A model generated the notes under the pieces. That model was not told the origin of the DNA and made no database searches. It saw only the letters and a list, made by a program, of their open reading frames with translations. From assembly GCF_900105595.1 (NCBI RefSeq), contig NZ_LT629784.1, forward strand, positions 3,812,501 through 3,876,500: a stretch of DNA of 64,000 nucleotides, given 5' to 3'. The position numbers and the translations under genes were made by a program. The DNA is from Stappia sp. ES.058. GTDB lineage: Bacteria > Pseudomonadota > Alphaproteobacteria > Rhizobiales > Stappiaceae. Of the stretch, positions 51,592 to 59,794 are shown in pieces. Every line of letters starts with the position of its first letter. The stretch's first letter is position 1.

Positions 51592-52105
51592 TCGATCTGG
51601 CGGACTCCTGAATTCCGGGAAAGGCGGCGATGTGATTTCGCCGCCTTTCCCGTATTCGCCTGGGACCCTGGCCGAAACTCGTCACTCCGGTCGCACTCAC
51701 CGGGTTTGGCCGTTTCCGGCATGTCGCGCCGGGGCATGTCGAGGGGCTTGGGAGGCGGAGACGGATGGGCTGCGGCGAGGAAGGGGAGGATATCGCTTGC
51801 GGCCGTGGCTGGCGGACACGTCCACAGGCGACAGGATATGCGGTGCCGGGATCTCCCGCACGCATTTTCCGGGCCGCATCGCAAGACGCCACTGCGACAC
51901 GCAAAATGTCCGCAATGCTCCGGCGGTGGAACTCAGCGACATGCCGTTTTCAAGACGCTTTCGGGTGGCAGGACTCTTGTCCGTCGGGCTCGGGAAATGC
52001 CGTGAGACGACAAGGTCGCCGCTTCGCGCGACGCTGAGACAAAACCATTGCCTCGCTTCGGCGGATCGGCTATCCCTCGGACCGGTTCGGTGCGATTGCG
52101 CAAAG
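51592..52105. other. trpB-tRNA intergenic region
   Basis: 514 bp. Apart from the trpB terminator at its left end I see no gene; short frames there have no family resemblance. It must hold the tRNA promoter. Confidence 0.5.
51617..51651 (+). terminator. trpB terminator
   Basis: A perfect 14-bp inverted repeat (left arm GGGAAAGGCGGCGA) with a 7-nt loop, 25 bp after the trpB stop codon, followed by GTATTCG. Confidence 0.85.
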
Positions 52106-52182
<77 letters not shown>

Positions 52183-52267
52183 ACAAGATCAAGACTTTAG
52201 CCGCCTTCTCCAATAGCTCTTCAGCCGCACAGGAAGCACATAGGAAGCGGGCGGCGGAAAATTCCTG

Positions 52268-52639
52268 CTATTCCGCGCCATTCGAAAGGAAGCGGCGAAG
52301 CCCGTTCCCTTCGTCGGCCTGGTCCGACTTCTCTTCATCCCAAGTCTTGATCCACTCGCCATCGGTGCCGCCGAGGGCGCGGTAAACCTCTTGCGCCTGG
52401 CGGACCATCAGCTTGCGAAGATGCTCATCGGTGATGCCGACGCTTCGGCGGGCCGCATCCGTCCCTTCGAGCTTTGGCGGCCATACGGTGAGACCTTGGC
52501 GGGCGGTGCGAACGAAGGCGCATCCGGCCAACGCCAATCCGTTCGCCTGGCAATCAAAGAACGCCAGGATGGTGTTCCCGCCCTTGTTCGGCTTCGGCTG
52601 TGAAACTCGGTTCAATCCGGTGATGCTGACTTCGTGCAT
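52268..52639 (-). CDS. Satellite terminal small protein, function unknown
   Basis: A 123-aa protein after the terminase gene, with a 12-nt gap, so it is the last gene of the head operon. The first 60 residues (AFFDCQANGLALAGCAFVRT and RQGLTVWPPKLEG) resemble a small beta-rich domain like those in SpoVG-type or phage single-strand-binding-like proteins, but the match is loose. The second half is helical and acidic. Its position makes it a candidate accessory gene of the satellite. I cannot assign a function. Confidence 0.7.
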   Translation of the reverse strand: MHEVSITGLNRVSQPKPNKGGNTILAFFDCQANGLALAGCAFVRTARQGLTVWPPKLEGTDAARRSVGITDEHLRKLMVRQAQEVYRALGGTDGEWIKTWDEEKSDQADEGNGLRRFLSNGAE

Positions 52640-52651
52640 GGTCTTTCTCCT

Positions 52652-54265
52652 TTAGATGAAGAGGAATCCGCCTTCTCGGCTCTCATAGGGTGAGGGCGTC
52701 ACTTCGTTCGCGATGACGCGGCCAACGGCCATTGCGGCGGCAACAGCACCGTCGATCCGCCCCCGCGCCCGTTCCTTCGTGAACTTCTCGTTTTCAGCCG
52801 CGTCTTTGTCGGCCACCACGTTGCCGAAGCACATGCGCAAGAGCGGGTTGCCGCCGTGCCGAAAATGCCCGGTGAGGATCGCCCGCTTCAGCTCTTTGAC
52901 GGGCGCGGCCATGCTGGCAAAGCCCTGGCCGAATTGATTGATGGTGAAGCCCTCTTCCTGAAGGGCAGTGTTCACCGCCGTCGAGTTCCAACGGTCGATC
53001 GCGATTTCCTGCACACCATATTTTTCGCCGAGGGCGATGACGTGATCCACGATCGCCGCATGATCCACCACGTTGCCGGGCGTCAGGGTCAGGAAGCCTT
53101 CGGCGGCCCAGCGCGCATAATCCGCCCGATCCTTCTCACCCTTCTTTGCGATGTTCGCTTCCGGCAGGAAGAACATGGGCAACAAGTCATATCGGCGGCT
53201 TTCGCCATCGCCTTCAGGGAAGGCCGCCACCACCGCCGTCAAATCTTCCACGCTGGAAAGATCGATCCCGATCCAGCATGGCCGCCCGGTCAGCTCTTCA
53301 ACTGGCGTCATCGCCTCGGCGGCATCATAAACTTCGAGCGCAAGCCACGGGTTCGCCGATCCCTCTTGCCATTGGTTGAGGTGGAAGCGCCGGAAGTCAG
53401 CAATCTCGGCGGGGAAGTGTTCGATGCGCCGCGCCTTAATCCGCAGCTCTTCGAGCGAGCAGAAGCCGGCATCGATCGCGGGATTTGCAGCGTGCCACGC
53501 GGCTTCATCGCGCCAGTCCGCTTCAGGCTCGGCAGCGAAGATGATCGGTGCGAATGTCGGGTCTTCGATCTCGCCTGTCGCCACCTTGTGCGAGTAATTC
53601 CACAGATCCCATGCAAGCCCGCCTTGGCCGTCGCCAGCGGTGGAAATGATGACGGTGAGCGGATGCGAACGCTTCACCATCGAATCCGTGACGGTCTTAA
53701 AGAGCTTCCGGCCCTCGCCGGTCGGCCAAGCGTGAATTTCATCGGCCAGGAAGAACGACACGTTCAGTCCGTGCTTCGAATATGCTTCCGACGAAATGGC
53801 CTTCAGGGTGCTTTTCGTCTTCGGATGCCCCAGCGACTTCCGGCTTTCCACCGCGCGCACCCGGCTCGCAAGCGTGTCATCCTGAAGAACGAATTGATGG
53901 GCCGAGTTGAAGGCAATGCCCGCGTTTTCGCGATCGGCAGCAGCCATAACCACCTGGCCGCCCGCTTCGGCTTCCGGGCCGAGGAAATGCGCAAGGCCGA
54001 GGGCAGCGGCCAGCGTGGTCTTCGCATTGCCGCGCGGAATCCAGATGCAGGCCATGCGCACCACGCGGCTGCCGTCATCATTCGACGGGCCGTAGATGCG
54101 GCGGATCACCGCTTCCTGAAAAGCATGAAGGTGGAAGTGCTGCCCGGCGAAGTCGCCTTCCCAAAGCTGAAGGCGGCGCACGAAGCGGCAGATGCGATCG
54201 GCACGGCCTGTCGGGTCATCATATAGCGCCGGGTCAGGCGAGAAGATCGGCGTCCCAATTGTCAT
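52652..54265 (-). CDS. Terminase large subunit (HK97-type)
   Basis: A 537-aa DNA-packaging motor with ATPase and nuclease domains. Walker A is IPRGNAKTTLAAALGLA near residue 77, Walker B is VSFFLADEIHAW near 173, and the nuclease acidic residues lie in CWIGIDLSSVEDLTAVV near 333 and EIAIDRWNSTAVN near 427. It packages DNA into the satellite's own capsids with TerS and portal. Its ATG overlaps the TerS end by 32 bp, which suggests coupled translation. The length is complete. Confidence 0.93.
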   Translation of the reverse strand: MTIGTPIFSPDPALYDDPTGRADRICRFVRRLQLWEGDFAGQHFHLHAFQEAVIRRIYGPSNDDGSRVVRMACIWIPRGNAKTTLAAALGLAHFLGPEAEAGGQVVMAAADRENAGIAFNSAHQFVLQDDTLASRVRAVESRKSLGHPKTKSTLKAISSEAYSKHGLNVSFFLADEIHAWPTGEGRKLFKTVTDSMVKRSHPLTVIISTAGDGQGGLAWDLWNYSHKVATGEIEDPTFAPIIFAAEPEADWRDEAAWHAANPAIDAGFCSLEELRIKARRIEHFPAEIADFRRFHLNQWQEGSANPWLALEVYDAAEAMTPVEELTGRPCWIGIDLSSVEDLTAVVAAFPEGDGESRRYDLLPMFFLPEANIAKKGEKDRADYARWAAEGFLTLTPGNVVDHAAIVDHVIALGEKYGVQEIAIDRWNSTAVNTALQEEGFTINQFGQGFASMAAPVKELKRAILTGHFRHGGNPLLRMCFGNVVADKDAAENEKFTKERARGRIDGAVAAAMAVGRVIANEVTPSPYESREGGFLFI

Positions 54266-54644
54266 TCGACTTTCCTTCGTCTTTGCCCTTCGAGCCTCGG
54301 CGGTGCGGGGTTAACCCCAGCTCGGCGGCCAGTAGGCGGGCTTCGCGCATCGCGGCGCTTTGCATTCGAAACGCCGGGTGCGGCTTCGGGCCGTTCTCGG
54401 TCGTCACCATGCGGCCTTCGCGGCCCATGATCTCTTCGGTTTCGCGGACCATCCCCACGGCCACGCAATAGCTTTCGAGGGTCGCCAGGGTGTCGGCGAA
54501 CAACAGGTTCCGGTTGTGAAGTTGCGGGGCTGCCCGCTTCCATTCGGCCTTCGCCTGGGAAGTCAGCCACGAAGGCGCGGACGGGCATTTGCCGCGCACG
54601 GTGCCGCCATCGATGACGGTGAGCTTCGGCTTCCGTCCCTTCAT
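54234..54644 (-). CDS. Terminase small subunit, P27 family
   Basis: A 136-aa DNA-recognition subunit. It begins MKGRKPKLTVIDGGT, the usual P27-family N-terminus, and contains KAEWKRAAPQLHNRNLLFA and DTLATLESYCVAVG. ATG 54644 is chosen because GGGAG lies 9 nt upstream; ATG 54659 and TTG 54713 are possible. In satellites this subunit would recognise the satellite's own pac or cos site, giving packaging specificity. The site itself cannot be identified by eye. Confidence 0.88.
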   Translation of the reverse strand: MKGRKPKLTVIDGGTVRGKCPSAPSWLTSQAKAEWKRAAPQLHNRNLLFADTLATLESYCVAVGMVRETEEIMGREGRMVTTENGPKPHPAFRMQSAAMREARLLAAELGLTPHRRGSKGKDEGKSNDNWDADLLA

Positions 54645-54709
54645 CCTAAAAACTCCCATTTTCGGCGAGATTGCGCGCGAGATGGGGGCGTCGGTCCCAG
54701 CGGGTTCGG

Positions 54710-55090
54710 TCAAAATTCAAAACCTCCCCCTCCCATGTTGATCGGCCTGCCGAACGCGCCTTCGGTCGCCACGGCCTTCCGGCTGTTGCAACGGCGGTTC
54801 ATCGGCTGCCAGTTCGATCGATCCCAGAAGAGGCGCATATCGCCCTTGTGAGCGGTGCGGTGATCCACCATGTCGGCGACCTGGCCGCAGCCACAGGCGC
54901 ACAAGCGGTTCTCCGGCAAGGCGAGGAAGGCTTTGCTTTCCCGCTGCCACTTGCTGTCATAGCCACGGGCGCGGGCAGACGGGCGGCGCTCATCGGCGGC
55001 AGCCTTGGCCTTCGAGGCGCAGAGCGGGCAGCGTCTATCGGTGAATGGCGGATGCCCAGCGGGGCAGTGCTTCGGCGGCGACCACGGCAT
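54710..55090 (-). CDS. HNH endonuclease
   Basis: A 126-aa HNH nuclease of the type encoded next to HK97-like terminases, where it is needed for specific cos cleavage. CPAGHPPFTDRRCPLC and LCACGCGQVADMVDHRTAHK contain zinc-binding Cys residues and the first His, and NWQPMNRRCNSRK is the second half. Its presence suggests cos-type rather than headful packaging. ATG 55090 starts 4 nt after the head-tail adaptor stop. Confidence 0.9.
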   Translation of the reverse strand: MPWSPPKHCPAGHPPFTDRRCPLCASKAKAAADERRPSARARGYDSKWQRESKAFLALPENRLCACGCGQVADMVDHRTAHKGDMRLFWDRSNWQPMNRRCNSRKAVATEGAFGRPINMGGGGFEF

Positions 55091-55094
55091 TTTG

Positions 55095-55415
55095 TCACCC
55101 GCTCGTTATGGTGTGCAGTTCAAGCCCTTCTTTCCGGCCCAGCTCTCGCACTTCCTGAATGTTGTGATCGCGCCCGCCATACTTGACGCTATCCAGAACG
55201 GTGATGCCGTCGATCCATCGCAGGCGGAAGACAACCATCCGCGAAGATTGAATGCCGCCAGCGGCGAAGAACTCCCGGCCCGACTGTTGCGAGACATGCG
55301 CCCAAACTTCGTATTCGGTCGGGTCGCCATAAATCGGTGAACCGAACGGATCGTAATCGATGATCTCGCCCGGCTGGCTCACGATGATGCGCCGATCCAT
55401 GTCACCCGCGCGCAT
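55095..55415 (-). CDS. Phage head-tail adaptor (head closure) protein
   Basis: A 106-aa head-closure protein of the SPP1 gp16/HK97 gp7-like family. It begins MRAGDMDRRIIVSQPGEII and contains WAHVSQQSGREFFAAGG and FRLRWIDGITVLDSV, the usual family pattern. It forms the surface to which a tail docks, so in a cf-PICI it decides compatibility with helper tails. ATG 55415 has GGAG 9 nt upstream and lies just inside the end of the connector gene. A GTG at 55430 is possible. Confidence 0.88.
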   Translation of the reverse strand: MRAGDMDRRIIVSQPGEIIDYDPFGSPIYGDPTEYEVWAHVSQQSGREFFAAGGIQSSRMVVFRLRWIDGITVLDSVKYGGRDHNIQEVRELGRKEGLELHTITSG

Positions 55416-55417
55416 GG

Positions 55418-56008
55418 TCAGAAGCTCCACGTCTTATGATCGCGCACGAAATCTTCAGCGCCATCGGGCGTTTCGGTGATGAAGCCCGATCCGATCACCA
55501 CGCTTTCGCGATGCTCGAAGAGGTGGCCGACGCGCATCTTGATCGCGGTGCGGATCGGTTCGGGAATATCTTCAGGATCGTCGCCGAAGCCTGCCGTGAA
55601 CGTGATCGTCACCGCTTCCGGCACATTGCGGATCGTCGGCCAGCTCTTGCCATAGGCCGGACGGACCTTCGCACCTTCCACAGTGCCGAGGGCAAACGCC
55701 TGGTATTCTGTCGGGGCAAGGGTTTGGGTGACGCCATCGGGATCGACATAGGTGATTGCGTCGATCGACTGGCACGGCGGCAGCGGGATCGCGATTTCGC
55801 TGGCGAAGCGGTCGAGGGTGAGATTCCACGTTTGCGTGACAAGGCAGCGGCCAAGCGACCCGTCGCGCCCATCGAGGCGTTGCGTGGCGGCCTTGATGAA
55901 ATCGGCGATGCGGGCGTCTTCGTCATTGAAGTCAACGTGAATGTGCTCCTTCACCTCTTCCAAGGTGACGGGATCGTTCACGGGTGCTGTCTCCAAGATC
56001 AGGGGCAT
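55418..56008 (-). CDS. Phage gp6-like head-tail connector
   Basis: A 196-aa connector protein of the HK97 gp6/SPP1 gp15 type that docks under the portal. ILETAPVNDPVTLEEVKEHI at the N-terminus and ARIADFIKAATQRLDGRDGS are characteristic. VPEAVTITFTAGFGDDPEDIP near residue 125 (quoted in part: VTITFTAGFGDDPEDIPE) is the family core. ATG 56008 (MPLILETAP) has GAGAGG 9 nt upstream. Confidence 0.88.
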   Translation of the reverse strand: MPLILETAPVNDPVTLEEVKEHIHVDFNDEDARIADFIKAATQRLDGRDGSLGRCLVTQTWNLTLDRFASEIAIPLPPCQSIDAITYVDPDGVTQTLAPTEYQAFALGTVEGAKVRPAYGKSWPTIRNVPEAVTITFTAGFGDDPEDIPEPIRTAIKMRVGHLFEHRESVVIGSGFITETPDGAEDFVRDHKTWSF

Positions 56009-56071
56009 CGCTCGCAACCTCTCGATTGAAGGAGCAAGCCCGGCCAGCCGAAGCCAGCCGGGCAAGCCGGG

Positions 56072-56458
56072 TCAGGCAACGGGGCGCTGGTGCGCATGGC
56101 CCTTGATCACCACCGCGCCGGCAGCGATCGAGGTGCCACCGTTCTTCGTGAGGACGGTGCGCAGGTAACGCTTGTTTCCGATGTAGCCGACCTTCACCAC
56201 CGAAGCGGCTTCGAGGCTGGCCGGGAAGGTTCCGACAAGATCGGCGGCAGCCACGTCAGCAAAATCGCCGCTGGTCGTGGTGTCGCTCTCCTGAAGCTTG
56301 GCGGTGAAATCACCATCACCGGCAATCGCGCCGGTATTGATGACAACCGCCGCGCTCTCGAAGCCCTGAAGGTCGATCGGGTCGGAAGTGTTCGTGGCGG
56401 AAAGCACGGCGGGCGCAACGGCCTGCACGGCTCCGAGGTTGTTTGCGAGGTCACGCAT
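56072..56458 (-). CDS. Small head-associated protein, possible capsid decoration protein
   Basis: A 128-aa protein directly after the capsid gene (12-nt gap). It has the beta-rich pattern DLQGFESAAVVINTGAIAG, FTAKLQESDTTTSGDF and VGYIGNKRYLRTVLT. Similar small proteins lie after HK97-type capsid genes and are thought to decorate or stabilise heads, but this is inference. ATG 56458 has AAGGAG 8 nt upstream; ATG 56464 is the alternative. Confidence 0.78.
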   Translation of the reverse strand: MRDLANNLGAVQAVAPAVLSATNTSDPIDLQGFESAAVVINTGAIAGDGDFTAKLQESDTTTSGDFADVAAADLVGTFPASLEAASVVKVGYIGNKRYLRTVLTKNGGTSIAAGAVVIKGHAHQRPVA

Positions 56459-56470
56459 GGTCATTGCTCC

Positions 56471-58138
56471 TTACGAGGTTGCGCAGCGAAGCTTGCGAAG
56501 CGCCTCGGCGAACACCACACCACCACCGACACGGCGGCGGGCATGGAACCGGACAAGGCCGTTCGTGGCCTGGCTGTAGGGGTCGCGCATCACCGAAAGC
56601 GCCACGCGATCGTAGATGCGATAGGCCCGGGCGAAGTCGCCGAAGGCGATCGGCTCGGCACCCGCGCCAACATCGTCCATGTCGGGCGCTTCGATGACGG
56701 GGCGGCCAAGGATCGTTTCGGGCTGCCCGGCCTGATAGGACGGCTGCCAGAGGAAATTGCCCTGGCCGTCCTTCAGCTTGCGGATAGCCGCCAGCGTGTT
56801 CCCGTTCATCATCCACGCACCGGCATTCCGGTAGAAGGCGGGCATGGCATACATGAGCGTGATCAGCGTATCGGCGGGCGCGGTGCCGAGGGTCGAAGCG
56901 TTGCCGGTCGGGGTGTAGGCAACCGCGTCGTCGGTCATGAAACCGACAGGCTTCTTGACGCCATTGCCCGCGACAAGCGCGCTGCCTTCGAGGCGACCGA
57001 ACTCTTCGGCCAGATCGAAAGCAACTTCGGCTTCCACGTTGACGGCGGCATCTTCGAGAAGACGAAGCGACACGTCCACGTAGCAGGCCATTTCGTGAAC
57101 CGGGATTTCCACCTGGCCGTAGGTTGATCCCGTTTCCGGGCGGTTCTCGGTTTCGCCAACCCACGAAGCCGTAGGCTTGCCAGTGCGCTTCGGCAGGATC
57201 ACCGCGCCGGAAGAAGTCGCGCCGACCTTGGCGGCCTGGCGAACCGGCGACACTTCCACGATGCCCTTGATCACCTGGGCAACGAAATCGTCGGGTGCGA
57301 GGTAGCCGCCCGCCGTGTCGTCGGCCACGCGAAGCGACTTCACCTCATCGGCAGGAAGAGCTTCGCGCCCATGACGAAGGAAGCCGACGAAAGCCTTCGC
57401 CTCAACCTTCTCCGGTGCCGTCTTCGTCTCAACCGACGCGCCGGGGCGATTCAGCTTCTGTTCGATGCGCTCGGCGGACTTGGCGACGTTGCCGACGCTT
57501 TCTTCCACCGACTTCAGCCGGGTATCGATCCCGGCCACATTCTCTTCGAGGGTGGCAACGCGGGTTTCCACGTCATCACCTTCAGTTCCCGCTTCAGGCG
57601 CGGGCGCCTTCTTCTCAACAGCCATGATCAGGCTCCTTTTGATAGCCGCGCCCATCGCGGCAGGGTTTCCGGCTTGCGCCGTCTTCACGCTGGTCACGCG
57701 CGCCCGCGTTGCGGCGGGAACGGAGACAAGCGAGATTTCGATAAGTTCGAGGTCTTGCAGCTTGCGGCCGCCACCGGCCCGGCGCTCCGAAGCGCGTGTG
57801 CGGAAGCCGATCGAAAGGCCATTGAACGCGCCACTTTTGAGCAGCGCATAGGCTTCCTGGCCGCGTCGGGTTTCGAGGATCAGGCGGCCAGTGACGGCAA
57901 GGCCAGTCGCGTCTTCCCGAAGCTCAAGCCAAACGCCAATCGGTTCGGAAGGATCGTGCTGCCACAACATGAGCGGCGTGGTGCCAGCCGCCTTGTGTTC
58001 GGCCAGGCTCTTCGTGAACGCGCCCTTTTCGATCACGTCGCCATAGCTGTCCGGCTCACCGTCGAACACACTGGCGTAGCCGGTGAGAATCCCGGCTTCG
58101 TCGGTTGCGAACTTGACTTCAATATCAACGCGATCCAT
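56471..58138 (-). CDS. Fused prohead protease - major capsid protein (HK97 fold)
   Basis: A 555-aa fusion. Residues about 1-150 are a herpesvirus/U35-type prohead protease with likely catalytic His in LWQHDPSEPIG near 62 and Ser in FNGLSIGFRTRA near 105. Residues about 165-240 form a coiled-coil scaffolding (delta) region (VETRVATLEENVAGIDTRLK). The rest is the HK97-fold capsid protein: TAGGYLAPDDFVAQVIKG, LPKRTGKPTASWVGETEN and GRPVIEAPDMDDV. In most phages protease and capsid are separate genes. ATG 58138 has AGGGGG about 6 nt upstream and overlaps the portal end by 14 bp. Confidence 0.9.
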   Translation of the reverse strand: MDRVDIEVKFATDEAGILTGYASVFDGEPDSYGDVIEKGAFTKSLAEHKAAGTTPLMLWQHDPSEPIGVWLELREDATGLAVTGRLILETRRGQEAYALLKSGAFNGLSIGFRTRASERRAGGGRKLQDLELIEISLVSVPAATRARVTSVKTAQAGNPAAMGAAIKRSLIMAVEKKAPAPEAGTEGDDVETRVATLEENVAGIDTRLKSVEESVGNVAKSAERIEQKLNRPGASVETKTAPEKVEAKAFVGFLRHGREALPADEVKSLRVADDTAGGYLAPDDFVAQVIKGIVEVSPVRQAAKVGATSSGAVILPKRTGKPTASWVGETENRPETGSTYGQVEIPVHEMACYVDVSLRLLEDAAVNVEAEVAFDLAEEFGRLEGSALVAGNGVKKPVGFMTDDAVAYTPTGNASTLGTAPADTLITLMYAMPAFYRNAGAWMMNGNTLAAIRKLKDGQGNFLWQPSYQAGQPETILGRPVIEAPDMDDVGAGAEPIAFGDFARAYRIYDRVALSVMRDPYSQATNGLVRFHARRRVGGGVVFAEALRKLRCATS

Positions 58139-59345
58139 TGCCGCCCCCTGCCGCATTGGCGTCTTCGGTGTTCATCGGCAGACGGAATTGATCGCCACCC
58201 GCATAGGGCGCGCGGTTCTCGGCAGCTCGCACTTCGTTCGGCGAAAGCAGGCCGTTGGTGACGGCCTTGGCGTAGGCGTCGAACCGGGCGGCCAGATCGG
58301 CGCGGGCAAGATCGTCGGTGAGAAATTCGGCGTAGTATTCCGGGCGCTCGTCCGGGGTGAGGAGGGCGCGGCGGATGCCGCCTTCCCAGCACTTCAGCCA
58401 GGGCAAGAGGGTCAGCGAAAGGAATTGCTGCCCCATGCTTTCGGCGTTGTTGTGCGTCGCCCGTTCAAGCTCCTGAAGCAGATGAAGCGGAATGCGGAAC
58501 CCGCGCGCGATCTCGGCGACCTGGTGGCGGCGCAATTCGAGAAACTGAAGATCGACACTGGTGAATTGCAGAGCCTCGAAGTCCATCCCGTCTTCGAGGA
58601 TCAGGGTCTTTCCGCCATTCGAGCCGCCAGCATGGGCGGCGTTGAAGCTTTCGCGAAGCCGCTTTAGGGCCTCCGGGCCGAGGGTCTTGCCGTATTTGAA
58701 GACGCCACCGGGACGCGCGCCGGAACTGAAGATGCGCGCGCCGTGCTCTTCCATCGCCAGCGCCAGGCCGATCGCTTCCTTCATCTGCGTGATCGGCGAC
58801 ATGCCGACATGCGGCGAAGTGCCGAGTGCCTTCAGGTGAAAGATTTCGGTGCGGTCATAGACGCGCTGGCCGCCGTCACCGGACGAAACCTTATAGGAAG
58901 GCTCCATCGTGATGGGATCGACTTCCACGGTGACGCATGGCGACGGGATAGGGATAAGCTCGGCGATCTTGCCGCCCGTCCGATTGATGAAGGCGAACGC
59001 ATTGCCGTGAAGGCAAAGCGCGGTCTGCATGAAAAGCCGGAACTCGAAGGCAGAAGTCCATTCGTTCGCCTGGCCGTGCAACAGCTCGGCAAGCGGGTGA
59101 TCGGTGGCGCGCTCTTTGCCGCCATCGGGCTTCCGGCGATGAAGATGAAGGGGCAGTTGCGCGACGGATTCAGCGATCACCTTCACCGACGCATACACGG
59201 TCGGGCAGCGCATCGCGGTTTCGGGCGTGACGGCCACACCGGACGCGGACGGCGTTGCGCCGAACAAAGCAATAAGCTCCGGCGAAGGGTCCGCCAGAGT
59301 TGTCTTCGTTTCCAGTCCGATCAGTTTCTTGAAGCCCTCGAACAT
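58125..59345 (-). CDS. HK97-family portal protein
   Basis: A 406-aa portal protein that forms the capsid vertex for DNA packaging and tail attachment. PTVYASVKVIAESVAQLPLH at residues 48-67 and FMQTALCLHGNAFAFINR near 108 are family signatures, and FRIPLHLLQELERATHNN near 290 and AYAKAVTNGLLSPNEVRAAE near 365 mark the C-terminal clip/crown region. ATG 59345 (MFEGFKKLIG) is preferred over 59348. The end overlaps the capsid gene. Confidence 0.92.
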   Translation of the reverse strand: MFEGFKKLIGLETKTTLADPSPELIALFGATPSASGVAVTPETAMRCPTVYASVKVIAESVAQLPLHLHRRKPDGGKERATDHPLAELLHGQANEWTSAFEFRLFMQTALCLHGNAFAFINRTGGKIAELIPIPSPCVTVEVDPITMEPSYKVSSGDGGQRVYDRTEIFHLKALGTSPHVGMSPITQMKEAIGLALAMEEHGARIFSSGARPGGVFKYGKTLGPEALKRLRESFNAAHAGGSNGGKTLILEDGMDFEALQFTSVDLQFLELRRHQVAEIARGFRIPLHLLQELERATHNNAESMGQQFLSLTLLPWLKCWEGGIRRALLTPDERPEYYAEFLTDDLARADLAARFDAYAKAVTNGLLSPNEVRAAENRAPYAGGDQFRLPMNTEDANAAGGGNGSR

Positions 59346-59473
59346 CATCACCCGCGCACAAGGTTGCGGGGTCAAGATCGGGGCGAATGTCCAGTATTCA
59401 AAGCAAAAACGGCCCTGAAGGCCGTCTTAGAAGTGCTCGAAAAGGCGAGGAAATTCAGGGATTTGCCGGGGCT

Positions 59474-59794
59474 TTACGCTGCCCTGGCCCGGTCGCCGAA
59501 GACTTCCTTCCAAGCAAGAGCTTCGGCTTCGTGGCGGGGCAATCCGCCGTCATATTCCATGATCGCGGCGCGCTCTTCGTAGGCGTCGAGAAGGTCACTT
59601 TCGCGCGTCTCATCGTCAATTCGTGGTGCTACAGGTGCTACAGGTGCTACAACATTGATATTACTGGATAATATCGGTAGCACCTTGGCGGGTGCTACGG
59701 TGCTACAGGTGCTACAGGCCGGTGCTACAGCGCCGACACGGCTGGCGAAGTCGGTGAACCGCGCAAGATCAGGCACGGGCGGCCTCCCTTGCAT
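59474..59794 (-). CDS. Small satellite protein with iterons in its coding sequence
   Basis: A 106-aa protein I do not recognise. The N-terminal half encodes VAPACSTCSTVAPAK and VAPVAPVAP, produced by GGTGCTAC repeats read on the opposite strand. The C-terminal 40 residues (LLDAYEERAAIMEYDGGLPR then HEAEALAWKEVFG) look like a tail motif found in plasmid and phage replication-associated proteins, where an E/D-rich helix ends in GGL-x-R-x-EAE. This suggests a replication accessory role. ATG 59794 lies 26 bp inside the DUF927 gene and has no strong ribosome site. Confidence 0.65.
   Translation of the reverse strand: MQGRPPVPDLARFTDFASRVGAVAPACSTCSTVAPAKVLPILSSNINVVAPVAPVAPRIDDETRESDLLDAYEERAAIMEYDGGLPRHEAEALAWKEVFGDRARAA
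59625..59728. other. Iteron cluster, candidate satellite replication origin
   Basis: Three direct copies of GGTGCTAC start at 59625, 59634 and 59643 (9-bp period). A 26-bp AT-rich tract (59651-59676, about 27% GC) follows, then one inverted copy GTAGCACC at 59677-59684, then four direct copies starting at 59691, 59699, 59708 and 59721. The block lies just downstream of the helicase gene. Repeats flanking an AT-rich tract next to the rep gene is the arrangement of SaPI origins. Confidence 0.7.

Noticed and set aside
59625..59728. CRISPR array
   Set aside because: Repeats are 8 bp with 0-14 bp spacing, no unique spacers of about 30 bp, and no cas genes nearby.
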